64,000 nucleotides of DNA from Acinetobacter proteolyticus (lineage in GTDB: Bacteria > Pseudomonadota > Gammaproteobacteria > Pseudomonadales > Moraxellaceae): positions 3,391,470 to 3,455,469 of the forward strand of contig NZ_KB849179.1 in NCBI RefSeq assembly GCF_000367945.1, read 5' to 3'. Shown one piece after another: positions 9,818 through 19,200 of the stretch. The position numbers and the translations under genes were made by a program. The notes below the pieces were generated by a model. The model ran no database searches, was not told where the DNA came from, and was given only the letters and a program-made list of their open reading frames with translations. Within the stretch, counting starts at the first letter, position 1, and each line of letters opens with the position of its first letter.

Positions 9818-10548
9818 AGTTAGATAAAGCTGATGATTTAAATCAAGACACTGTTGCGATCAAGAAAAAGAAGATGACGGTCGACCAATTCTTCCAACAG
9901 TTTAATACCTTGGATATGAATAACTATGGTAGTTGGCCGCTATCGGTTAAAATTACCTGCTGGATTTTCGTATTCTTGGCGGTTATTGCATTGGGATATT
10001 TTGTGGTGATCAAGTCGCAACTTGAATCGATCGCAAATGCAGAAGCTCAAGAACAAAGTTTGCTGAATGAGTTTAAAGAAAAAGATTCAAAACTGCGTAA
10101 TTTGCAACAATATCAAGCACAACTGCAAGAAATGGAAGCCAACTTTAACCAACAGTTAGAGCAGTTGCCGAAAGAGACTGAAATTCCGAGTTTGGTTGAG
10201 GATATCAACTTAACAGGTGTCAATTCAGGGCTGAAATTTAAAAACATCCGTCTAGAAAGTGAAGTAAAGCAAGAGTTCTTTATTGAACAGCCAATCAGTA
10301 TTGATGCGACAGGGGATTATCATGCCTTTGGTGCATTTGTCACTGGTATTGCGGCTTTGCCACGTATTGTCACCCTACACGATTTCACAGTTGAAGCAAA
10401 AGAAGACACTCAGAAAAAATCTGATATTCCTGTAGTGAACTATACCGTTAACGCAAAAACCTATCGTTATGTTGGAACGGATGAACAAACAAATAATGCT
10501 GCGAGTACACCAGCAGCAACTACTCCACCTGCACAAGGAGGGAAATAG
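9814..10548 (+). CDS. pilO: Type IV pilus inner-membrane protein PilO
   Basis: Partner of PilN in the periplasmic alignment complex. The 244-residue protein has a cytoplasmic tail, a membrane helix at about 46-68, a coiled coil (about 70-125, rich in Glu/Gln/Leu) and a C-terminal ferredoxin-like domain with the conserved GDYHAFGAFVTGIAALPRIV segment typical of PilO. A Thr/Ala/Pro-rich tail ends the protein. It overlaps pilN by 4 bases and is 2 bases from pilP. Confidence 0.94.
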   Translation: MKLDKADDLNQDTVAIKKKKMTVDQFFQQFNTLDMNNYGSWPLSVKITCWIFVFLAVIALGYFVVIKSQLESIANAEAQEQSLLNEFKEKDSKLRNLQQYQAQLQEMEANFNQQLEQLPKETEIPSLVEDINLTGVNSGLKFKNIRLESEVKQEFFIEQPISIDATGDYHAFGAFVTGIAALPRIVTLHDFTVEAKEDTQKKSDIPVVNYTVNAKTYRYVGTDEQTNNAASTPAATTPPAQGGK

Positions 10549-10550
10549 TA

Positions 10551-11078
10551 GTGAATAATTATAAATTATTACTTGGTTTCTTGATTGGGGCGAGTTTGGT
10601 GGGGTGCGATTCTCGTATTGATGCGGTGAATCAAAAAATGGCTGACATTCGTAATCAGCCACCTTTGCCGATTGAACCAGCACCAATTTTTACTCCAGTC
10701 CCATTGTTTAACTATGCAGCACATCAGCTTAAAAGCCCGTTTATGCCAAGCTCATTGGCTGCTGAGTTAAAGATTATGGCGGGGAAACGGGTTTATCCGA
10801 ATTTTAATCGTCAGCCACAGCCTTTAGAAAGTTATGCACTGGAATCGTTGAACATGAAGGGCAGCATGCGCGGTAAAACCAGCGATACGATTGCCCTGAT
10901 TCAAACACCAGATGGTCAAATTGAGCGGGTGCAAGTGGGGAGTTATTTGGGGATGAACCAAGGGCGTATTATTAAAATTAGCCCGACTCAAATTGATTTG
11001 GTTGAAATCGTACCTGATGGTCGTGAAGGTTATGTCGAGAGACCTCGTACACTCGTTTTAATTGGACCAGCACCGTAA
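10551..11078 (+). CDS. pilP: Type IV pilus lipoprotein PilP
   Basis: Inner-membrane-anchored lipoprotein that joins PilNO to the PilQ secretin. The N-terminus is a lipoprotein signal with lipobox LVGC (Cys19). The C-terminal half has the PilP beta-domain signature (ESLNMKGSMRG ... IQTPDGQIERVQVGSYLGMNQGRI). GTG start at 10551, preceded by AAGGAGG 10-16 bases upstream. Length is 175 residues, as expected. Confidence 0.95.
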   Translation: MNNYKLLLGFLIGASLVGCDSRIDAVNQKMADIRNQPPLPIEPAPIFTPVPLFNYAAHQLKSPFMPSSLAAELKIMAGKRVYPNFNRQPQPLESYALESLNMKGSMRGKTSDTIALIQTPDGQIERVQVGSYLGMNQGRIIKISPTQIDLVEIVPDGREGYVERPRTLVLIGPAP

Positions 11079-11094
11079 GATTAAGGGAATAACA

Positions 11095-13275
11095 ATGAAA
11101 AAACAGTTTAAAGATTCTTTATTTGGGGAAGCGAAGACCATGAATCATGCATTCCGTCAATTTTCTATGGGTGCTGTTGCGATTGCGGTGATGCAAGTGG
11201 CATCAGCGCAAGTTAATATGACCAATATTGTACCAATGAGTTTGGGTGATCAGGGCACGGAAATTCGTGTGATGTTTAATGGCCTTCCCCCACAACCACA
11301 AGCTTATCAACTTGAACAACCTGCTCGTTTGATTTTGGATTTTGATAAGGCACAACAGGGTCTAAAGCAAAATTCAATTCCAGTCTCAACTGCTGAAGCA
11401 AGTTCAATTGAGGTTGCATCTGATGATCAGCGTTCTCGTGTCATTGTAAATTTAAAAGATGCGGGTGCGTTTACCACACGGGTTGAAGGTAATACCTTTG
11501 TGCTGAAAATTAATTCAGCTAAACCCGCTGCAGCGAATGCACCGTCAGTTGCTGCACGTCAAGCACAGCAAGGTGTTTCTAATATTGGTTTCCAACGAGG
11601 CAACCAAGGCGAAGGTCTAGTTGTTATTGATTTGCTGGGGAATAATACCCCTGTGGATGTACAACAACAAGGCAGTAAAATTGTCGTGCGTACAGCAGGG
11701 AATAAAATTCCAACGCATTTAGCCCGTCGTTTAAATACCAATGATTTTGCAACTCCTGTTGCCAGCATTGATGCCTATAATGATAAAGGCAATGGCGTGA
11801 TTACCATTCAATCTGCAGGCAGCTATGAATATATGGCCTATCAGGCCGAAAATAAGCTGACCATTAGCTTAAAGCGTCCTGTCGATAATTCCCCAACCAA
11901 ACCCAAGTCACAAGCTTATACTGGCAATAAAATCTCTCTAGATTTCCAAGATATTGAAGTGCGCCGTGTCTTACAGTTATTGGCAGATTTTACCGGCATT
12001 AATATGGTCGCAGCGGATACCGTACAAGGTAATATTACCCTGCGCCTTAAAGATGTGCCTTGGGATCAGGCCCTCGATATTGTACTCAAGACCAAAAATC
12101 TGGATAAACGCCGTAATGGCAATGTGATCTGGATTGCACCAGTGACTGAATTGATTAAGGCGGAAGAAGAAGAAGCCAAAGCGATGGCGCAAAGTGTAAA
12201 ATTGGCGCCTCTACAAACTGAATATATTACATTGAGCTATGCAAAAGCAGTTGATATTGAGAAGTTGATTACGCAAGGTAAGAATGCTAATACAAATAGT
12301 AATGGTAATTCTGGCTCAGTAAGCAATGATACTTTGTCTGGCGGGTTACTCAGCCCACGAGGCACAGTTTCGGTTGATCCACGCACTAATACTTTAATTG
12401 TGAATGATACTTCACAGAAAATTGATCAGATTCGCAAGATGGTCGATTTATTGGATGTATCAGTAAAACAAGTTATGATTGAAGCGCGGATTGTTAGTGC
12501 CAGTACTGACTTTACCAAAGAAATGGGGGTCAAGTGGGGTATTTTATCCCAAGGAATCACCAATAATAATGACCTTCTGGTCGGCGGTAGTAATACGACT
12601 TTATGGAATTTACGTGACCCACAAAAAAATAGTGATACGGGTGGCTGGAAATATGATATTGAACGTCCTGATAACCTGAATGTCGATTTAGGCGCTGTTA
12701 CCCCAGGCGCAAGTCGTATTGCTTTTGGTTTAATTAGTTTATCTGACTTTATGTTGGACCTAGAGCTATCAGCGGTACAAGCAGATGGTTACGGTGAAGT
12801 GATTTCAACGCCAAAAGTGATGACTGCAGATAAACAACCTGCAAAAATTGAATCAGGGACTAAAATTCCATATGCATCTTCTTCAGGTGGTGGGGCAAAT
12901 GCGGTGCCGAAGACTGAGTTTATTGATGCGACTTTGAGCCTGGATGTCACTCCAAGTATTACCCCTGAGGGTAAAGTTATGATGAAGTTGAACATTACCA
13001 AAGACTCACCAAGTAACCCAACACCAACAGGTCAATTGACGATTAATAAAAACTCGATTGATACCAATGTATTGGTCGATAATGGTGAAACAGTAGTGCT
13101 TGGTGGTATTTTCGAACAAGAGAATATTAATTCACAAACAAAGGTACCTTTCTTAGGTGATATTCCTTATTTAGGTAAATTATTCCGTAGAGAGCGCAAA
13201 ACCGATAATAAACGTGAACTGCTTATTTTTGTGACGCCGAGAATTGTTAATGACACTTTGACTAGAAATCATTAA
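11095..13275 (+). CDS. pilQ: Type IV pilus secretin PilQ
   Basis: Outer-membrane secretin through which the pilus exits and DNA may enter. The chosen ATG at 11095 follows a TAAGGGA ribosome binding site and gives 726 residues; an ATG at 11140 (MNHAFRQFSMG) is a plausible later start and gives a more classical signal peptide ending ASA-Q. Two AMIN-like segments are followed by an STN/N0 domain (LDFQDIEVRRVLQLLADFTGINMV), an N1 domain, a Ser/Asn/Gly-rich loop, and the secretin core ending in VVLGGIFEQE and VPFLGDIPYLGKLFRRE. Last gene of the pilMNOPQ set; aroK starts within 40 bases. Confidence 0.95.
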   Translation: MKKQFKDSLFGEAKTMNHAFRQFSMGAVAIAVMQVASAQVNMTNIVPMSLGDQGTEIRVMFNGLPPQPQAYQLEQPARLILDFDKAQQGLKQNSIPVSTAEASSIEVASDDQRSRVIVNLKDAGAFTTRVEGNTFVLKINSAKPAAANAPSVAARQAQQGVSNIGFQRGNQGEGLVVIDLLGNNTPVDVQQQGSKIVVRTAGNKIPTHLARRLNTNDFATPVASIDAYNDKGNGVITIQSAGSYEYMAYQAENKLTISLKRPVDNSPTKPKSQAYTGNKISLDFQDIEVRRVLQLLADFTGINMVAADTVQGNITLRLKDVPWDQALDIVLKTKNLDKRRNGNVIWIAPVTELIKAEEEEAKAMAQSVKLAPLQTEYITLSYAKAVDIEKLITQGKNANTNSNGNSGSVSNDTLSGGLLSPRGTVSVDPRTNTLIVNDTSQKIDQIRKMVDLLDVSVKQVMIEARIVSASTDFTKEMGVKWGILSQGITNNNDLLVGGSNTTLWNLRDPQKNSDTGGWKYDIERPDNLNVDLGAVTPGASRIAFGLISLSDFMLDLELSAVQADGYGEVISTPKVMTADKQPAKIESGTKIPYASSSGGGANAVPKTEFIDATLSLDVTPSITPEGKVMMKLNITKDSPSNPTPTGQLTINKNSIDTNVLVDNGETVVLGGIFEQENINSQTKVPFLGDIPYLGKLFRRERKTDNKRELLIFVTPRIVNDTLTRNH

Positions 13276-13294
13276 TATATTTTCAATAATTGCA

Positions 13295-13852
13295 ATGAAT
13301 ATAGGTGGCGCGTTGCCAAGCAAAGCGTTTGAAACCCTACCAAATGTTTATTTGGTAGGGCCAATGGGGGCAGGAAAAACAACAGTTGGCCGACATTTAG
13401 CAGAATTGTTAGGTCGGGATTTTATTGATAGTGATCATGAAATCGAACGTAAAACAGGTGCCACCATTCCATGGATCTTTGAAAAAGAAGGAGAGGTCGG
13501 ATTTCGGTTACGCGAGACCAATGTTTTAAATGACTTAACCTCACGTCCATTATTGGTATTGGCAACGGGTGGAGGCGCTGTTACCCAACCCAAAAACCGA
13601 GAATTTCTAAAACAACGTGGCATCGTTGTTTATCTGTATACCCCTGTAGAACTGCAACTACAGCGAACCTATCGGGATAAAAATCGCCCCTTATTGCAAG
13701 TCGAAAATCCAGAGCAAAAATTACGTGATCTCTTGGCGATCCGCGATCCTTTGTATCGTGAGGTTGCGCACTATATTATTGAAACAAATCAAGGTGCGGC
13801 ACGGGATTTAGCACAACGTATTTTGCACGTTATTTTATCTAAACAAGTTTAA
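13295..13852 (+). CDS. aroK: Shikimate kinase AroK
   Basis: Phosphorylates shikimate at O3 in chorismate synthesis. The P-loop GPMGAGKTT lies at residues 22-30 counted from the ATG at 13295. The shikimate-binding Asp/Arg (DSDHEIERKTG), the glycines of LATGGGAV and the lid YRDKNRPLL are present. The start is uncertain: the ATG has no clear ribosome binding site, whereas an in-frame TTG at 13313 follows AGGTGG and would give MPSKAFETLP. It lies between pilQ and aroB, a conserved arrangement. Confidence 0.94.
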   Translation: MNIGGALPSKAFETLPNVYLVGPMGAGKTTVGRHLAELLGRDFIDSDHEIERKTGATIPWIFEKEGEVGFRLRETNVLNDLTSRPLLVLATGGGAVTQPKNREFLKQRGIVVYLYTPVELQLQRTYRDKNRPLLQVENPEQKLRDLLAIRDPLYREVAHYIIETNQGAARDLAQRILHVILSKQV

Positions 13853-13876
13853 GTCGTTTCTGGTTGGTCTAAGTTT

Positions 13877-14959
13877 ATGCAAACGTTACATGTTGAGTTA
13901 GGTGATCGTCGTTATCCAATCTATATTGGCAGTCATTTAGATCCTAAAAGCTTACTTGAGCCGTATCTTCATGGCCGCCAAGTCATGTTGGTATCCAATA
14001 CCACGGTTGCACCACTCTATCTACAACATTATCTCGATGCTTTAACCCAACTGGATAAACAAGTTGCACAGTGCATCTTGCCCGATGGTGAAAAATATAA
14101 AGATATTCAGCACCTGAATTTAATCTTTGATGCTCTGCTGGAAGCGGGTTTTAACCGTGATTGCACCGTGCTTGCTCTGGGTGGTGGTGTAATTGGGGAT
14201 ATGGCGGGTTTTGCCTCGGCTTGTTTCCAGCGTGGCGTGAACTTTGTGCAGGTACCGACTACTTTATTGTCGCAAGTGGATTCCAGTGTCGGTGGTAAGA
14301 CGGGGATTAATCATCCTTTAGGTAAAAATATGTTGGGCGCTTTCCAGCAACCACAAGTGGTACTTGCAGATATGGCACAACTGGATACCTTGCCTGATCG
14401 TGAATTGTCTGCAGGTTTGGCTGAAGTAATTAAATATGCCTTGCTTGGCGATGTTGATTTCTTGGTTTGGTTGGAACAAAACATAGATGCCTTAGTTGGC
14501 CGTGATGCAAATCTATTGGCTGAAGCAGTTTTTCGCTCCTGTGCGCATAAAGCACGTATCGTGGCCAATGATGAAAAAGAACAGGGTGAGCGTGCGTTGC
14601 TCAATCTCGGTCATACTTTCGGTCATGCAATTGAATCCTATCTAGGTTATGGCACATGGTTACATGGTGAGGCGGTAGCAACAGGAATGGTGATGGCGGC
14701 AGATTTGTCGCAGCGTTTAGGCTGGATCTCTGCGGAAGATCTGCAACGTACAAAAAATATCATTCAACGTGCTCATTTACCGATATCATGTCCGAAAATT
14801 CCATTAGATGAATTCTTGGCTTATATGTCACACGATAAAAAAGTCTTAAATGGTCAATTACGCTTGGTTTTATTGAAAAAATTAGGGCAAGCTGTGATTA
14901 CCAAAGATTTTGATGTTGAGCTGATGAAACAATCTATTCTTGCAAATCAATCTGCATAA
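13877..14959 (+). CDS. aroB: 3-Dehydroquinate synthase AroB
   Basis: NAD- and metal-dependent cyclisation of DAHP to 3-dehydroquinate. The 360-residue protein contains the NAD-binding GGGVIGDMAGF, the PTTLLSQVDSSVGGKTGIN active-site segment, GLAEVIKYALL, and the zinc-ligand region LNLGHTFGHAIES with a later LHGEAVATGM. All expected motifs are present and the length is normal. It follows aroK by 24 bases and is followed closely by the DamX-like gene. Confidence 0.97.
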   Translation: MQTLHVELGDRRYPIYIGSHLDPKSLLEPYLHGRQVMLVSNTTVAPLYLQHYLDALTQLDKQVAQCILPDGEKYKDIQHLNLIFDALLEAGFNRDCTVLALGGGVIGDMAGFASACFQRGVNFVQVPTTLLSQVDSSVGGKTGINHPLGKNMLGAFQQPQVVLADMAQLDTLPDRELSAGLAEVIKYALLGDVDFLVWLEQNIDALVGRDANLLAEAVFRSCAHKARIVANDEKEQGERALLNLGHTFGHAIESYLGYGTWLHGEAVATGMVMAADLSQRLGWISAEDLQRTKNIIQRAHLPISCPKIPLDEFLAYMSHDKKVLNGQLRLVLLKKLGQAVITKDFDVELMKQSILANQSA

Positions 14960-14978
14960 TTACTCATTTGGGAAAAGC

Positions 14979-15842
14979 ATGGCTGTATCACGATCAATTT
15001 GGCAAAATATTCAACAATATAGCTGGCTCATTTTTGCTGTGGCGTGTTTAATTGCTGCATTGATATTCTGGGGTGTGACAGATAGTAAAGCCTTGATCAA
15101 AGAAGAGCAGCCAACCGAAAAGGAAACTCAGGCCCAGATTCAGATCCAACCTGAAAAAGTTGCGGCCACGGCGCATTTAGGCGCACTCTCGGATGAGGTC
15201 AAACCTTTGGATTTGACCACGCGTGTCGTGGTGTCCAATGATCATGCACCTGAATTCCGTGGAACCAAATTTATCAAAGAAAATCAACGCCAATGGACCA
15301 TGGAAGTTTTCCGTAGTTCAGATGAGGCGATTATTAAAAACTTTTTACTTAATCGTGAAGACCGCAGAAAGTTTGTATATTTTCGCTTGAGTGGTGAAGA
15401 TCAGGTTGAGCAATATGTGCTTGCTTATGGTGTGTTTGGCAGTGCCGAAGATGCAAGTCGCCAATTTGCGCAATTAAATTTGGCCTTACCAGAATCTATT
15501 CAGCCCACGGCTCATCAGTTATCAAGCTACGCTGCTTTAGTGAATGACTTAGGCTCTGATGAAATGAAGTCAGCAAACAATCAGCTCTATGCTGTGCAGT
15601 TAAGGCCTGCGGCATTGCCGCGTGTGGATGAAAGTTTGCTGATTGGAACCCAAACTGCAAGCAATGCGCGTAGTACAGATGCATCGAGCACGGTAAAAAC
15701 CACGGTGACGCAACGAGATGCACAGGGCAATGTCGTCAATGTAAAACAAACTCAATCGGCACCAAAACCACCTGCAACTGCTGAAAAAATAAAAGAAAAT
15801 TCAGATGCTTCAAAGCGTGAAGTGAGTGATCCTTTTAATTAA
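14979..15842 (+). CDS. Membrane-anchored SPOR/DamX-like protein
   Basis: A bitopic protein of 287 residues: a short cytoplasmic tail, one membrane helix (about residues 15-37), an acidic/Gln-rich linker, and a folded periplasmic region with YFRLSGEDQVEQYVLAYGVFGSAEDASRQFAQL. The last is the type of segment seen in SPOR repeats, which bind denuded septal peptidoglycan. In E. coli the gene after aroK-aroB is damX, a septal SPOR protein, so position and topology both point to a division-associated role. The similarity is by pattern only. ATG at 14979 is preferred over an upstream TTG at 14940 that overlaps aroB. The C-terminal 60 residues are low complexity. Confidence 0.7.
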   Translation: MAVSRSIWQNIQQYSWLIFAVACLIAALIFWGVTDSKALIKEEQPTEKETQAQIQIQPEKVAATAHLGALSDEVKPLDLTTRVVVSNDHAPEFRGTKFIKENQRQWTMEVFRSSDEAIIKNFLLNREDRRKFVYFRLSGEDQVEQYVLAYGVFGSAEDASRQFAQLNLALPESIQPTAHQLSSYAALVNDLGSDEMKSANNQLYAVQLRPAALPRVDESLLIGTQTASNARSTDASSTVKTTVTQRDAQGNVVNVKQTQSAPKPPATAEKIKENSDASKREVSDPFN

Positions 15843-16289
15843 AATTGCACCATAATTGTGCATTGATGGTTCTTTTTATAGCAGAACGGTATTTTTTGGT
15901 GCATTTTTGTGCGCAAAAATGAGCGCATTCTTGCGTGTATCTTGATGTTATTTTAACTTTTTTAATGATTTAGTAAAAACATGCATATATGGCATGTTTT
16001 TTGCTTTTTTGTGGTGCTAATTTGTCTGCTCATTGCCCTGTTTTGTGCTAAACAGTTCATTAATTGGGTGAAATGGAAAGTTTTTGTGCTTTACAAACCT
16101 AGGTGAAGGTGTAATAACTGAAAACACTTTATAGGGTGCAATCTCATAAAGGAAAGACGTATATTGCAAATTCGCCATGAAAAATGTTTTCGCGAAGCAT
16201 TGAACTTTGTATGAGTTAATCGGCAATATCGCAGAAAATGAATTGATTGTTTGTTGCTCGAAAGAGCCATGTTGAAAGAAGGGTACGCT
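15843..16289. other. Intergenic region before gltB
   Basis: About 450 bases without a convincing gene. It holds a palindrome at 15902-15921 (8-base arms, 4-base loop, no T-run), the terminator at 15975-16003, and AT-rich DNA that must include the gltB promoter and leader. I could not pick out a single convincing -35/-10 pair. The short reading frames here on the minus strand have no coding character. Confidence 0.5.
15975..16003 (+). terminator. Terminator of the aroK-aroB-damX-like unit
   Basis: Ten-base arms (15975-15984 and 15992-16001) with a 7-base loop are preceded by A residues and end in a run of T. The site is about 130 bases after the last stop codon. Confidence 0.7.
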
Positions 16290-19200
16290 ATGCACATGCC
16301 ATCGCCTAATACTGTAGCTCCCGCTCAAGGTTTATATCAGCCTGACGAGTTTAAGGATAACTGTGGTTTTGGTCTGATTGCCCATATGAAGGGTGACTCA
16401 AGCCATCATCTGGTCGAAACTGCGATTCACAGTTTAAGTTGCATGACGCACCGTGGTGGTATTGCCGCGGATGGTAAGACAGGAGATGGTTGCGGATTGT
16501 TATTGGCGATGCCGAAACAATTTTTCCGTGAAGAAGCACAAAAATTAGGCAGTAACCTGACTGAGATTTTTGCTGCAGGGACTGTATTCCTAAACATCGA
16601 TCCTGCTTTAGCGCAAAATGCCAAAAATATTTTAAATAAAGAAATTGCTGCTGAAGGTTTAACTGTTGCAGCATGGCGTGTTGTACCTACAAATAATGAT
16701 GCCTTGGGTGAGATTGCACTACAATCCTTACCTGCATTCGAACAAATTCTCGTGAACTGCCCGATGGGTTTAACTGAAGTTGAGTTTAACCGTAAGCTCT
16801 TCTTGGCTCGTCGTCGTGCAGAACAACAATTACAAAATGATCCGCTTTTCTATGTGACTACGTTGGCGACAACGGTGATCAGCTATAAAGGTTTGATGAT
16901 GCCAGCTGCGATTGCTGACTTCTATACCGATTTGGCGGATGCACGTTTAACCTCACATATTGTGGTATTCCACCAACGTTTCTCGACCAATACCTTACCA
17001 CGTTGGCCGTTGGCGCAGCCGTTCCGTTATTTAGCGCACAATGGTGAAATCAACACCATTACTGCAAACCGTAACTGGGCATTGGCACGTACGCCAAAAT
17101 TTGAAAACCCATTACTTCCAGGTTTAACTGAGTTAAATCCAATTGTGAACCGTACTGGCTCGGATTCTTCAAGCTTAGATAACATGCTTGAAATCTTGGT
17201 TGGTGGTGGTATGGATCTGTTCCGTGCACTCCGTATGCTGGTTCCGCCAGCATGGCAAAACGTTGAAACTTTAGACGCTGACTTACGTGCTTTCTATGAG
17301 TTTAACTCGAAGCATATGGAAGCATGGGATGGTCCAGCAGGTCTGGTGATTCAAGATGGTCGTCATGCAATTTGTATGCTTGACCGTAATGGCTTACGTC
17401 CAGCGCGTTGGGTGATCACCAAGAATGATTACATCACACTTGCATCAGAAATTGGTGTATGGGGTTATGAACCTGAAGATGTGGTGTCTAAAGGCCGTGT
17501 GGGGCCTGGTCAAATTTTAGTGATTGATACTTTGACTGGCAAAGTGTTGGATACCAAAGATGTTAGCAATCATCTTAAAAATATGCGTCCATACCGTGAA
17601 TGGTTGCGTGACCACGCCATCCGTTTACAAGCCAATCCACAGCTTGAAGAGCAGTTGCTTGACCAAGGCTTAACGGGTGATGCATTAAAAGCAGCTCAAA
17701 AAATGTTTATGGTGACATTTGAAGAGCGCGACCAGTTATTGCGTCCAATTGCAGAAAGCGGTCAGGAAGCAGTAGGCTCGATGGGTGATGATACGCCAAT
17801 GGCAGTATTGTCTCGCCAAGTTCGCCATGTGTCTGATTATTTCCGTCAACAGTTTGCGCAAGTGACCAACCCTCCGATTGATCCATTACGTGAATCAATC
17901 GTAATGTCGTTGGAAACCTGTTTGGGTCGTGAACAGAACGTGTTTGAGCAAGGCCCAGAACATGCGGACCGTATCATCATTTCAAGCCCTGTATTGTCAA
18001 ATTCGAAAATGCAGCAGCTTCGTGATGTTGAAAAAGAACGTGAAGGTTACGGCGTTGTTGATATCGATCTGAACTATGCAGAAGCTGAAGGTCTGCAAGC
18101 GGCAATTGCACGCATCTGTGAAGAAGCGGCACAAGCCGTTCGTGATGGTAAGACATTGATTGTGCTTACCGATAAGAACTTGTGTGAAGGTTTCTTGCCT
18201 GCAAATTCTGCATTGGCAACAGGCGCTGTGCACCATCATTTAATTAAAACCGGTTTGCGTACTGATGCAAACATTCTAGTTGAAACTGGTTTTGCTCGTG
18301 ATCCACACCAATTTGCGGTATTGCTAGGCTTCGGTGCGACTGCTGTTTATCCATATCTGGCTTATGATGTGATCAATGATTTGGTTGCGAAAGGTGAGTT
18401 ATTGGGTGATCCAATCCATGCTCAAGCCAACTTCCGGAAAGGGATTGAGAAAGGCTTATTGAAAGTTCTTTCTAAAATGGGAATCTCGACAGTTGCTTCT
18501 TATCGTGGCGGTCAATTGTTTGAAGCGGTGGGTCTATCATCTGAAGTGGTCGATAAATGCTTCCTTGGTGTACCGAGCCGTATCCAAGGTGCGACTTTTG
18601 CTGACCTTGAAAATGACCAGAAAAAATTGGCGACTACAGCTTGGCAAAATCGTAAGCCGATTGATCAAGGTGGTTTGCTTAAATTCGTATTTGGTAAAGA
18701 GTATCACGCGTTCAACCCAGACGTGATTAACTCACTGCATAAAGCGGTGCGTTCAGGTCAATATCAAGACTTTAAAGAATATGCAGAATTGGTGAATAAC
18801 CGTCCTGTTGCAACGATTCGTGATTTATTTAAATTAAAAACCACGAATTCGATTGCGATTGATCAAGTTGAAACAATTGAAGAAATTCTGCCACGTTTCG
18901 ATTCAGCGGGTATGTCACTGGGTGCCTTATCACCAGAAGCACATGAAGCCATTGCCATTGCCATGAACACCATTGGAGGTCGTTCAAACTCAGGTGAAGG
19001 TGGTGAAGATCCTGCGCGTTATGGCACGATTCGTAACTCGAAAATCAAACAGATTGCATCGGGTCGTTTCGGTGTTACTCCTGCGTATTTAACCTCTGCT
19101 GAAGTGTTGCAGATTAAAGTGGCGCAAGGTGCAAAACCTGGTGAGGGTGGTCAGTTACCAGGTGGTAAAGTGAATGGCTTAATTGCACGTTTACGTTACT

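Noticed and set aside
15902..15921. 8-base-arm palindrome taken as a terminator
   Set aside because: No T-run follows; a better terminator lies 55 bases further on.
16017..16328. Open frames on the minus strand before and into gltB
   Set aside because: No recognisable protein features, no start signals, and they overlap the gltB 5' end and leader.
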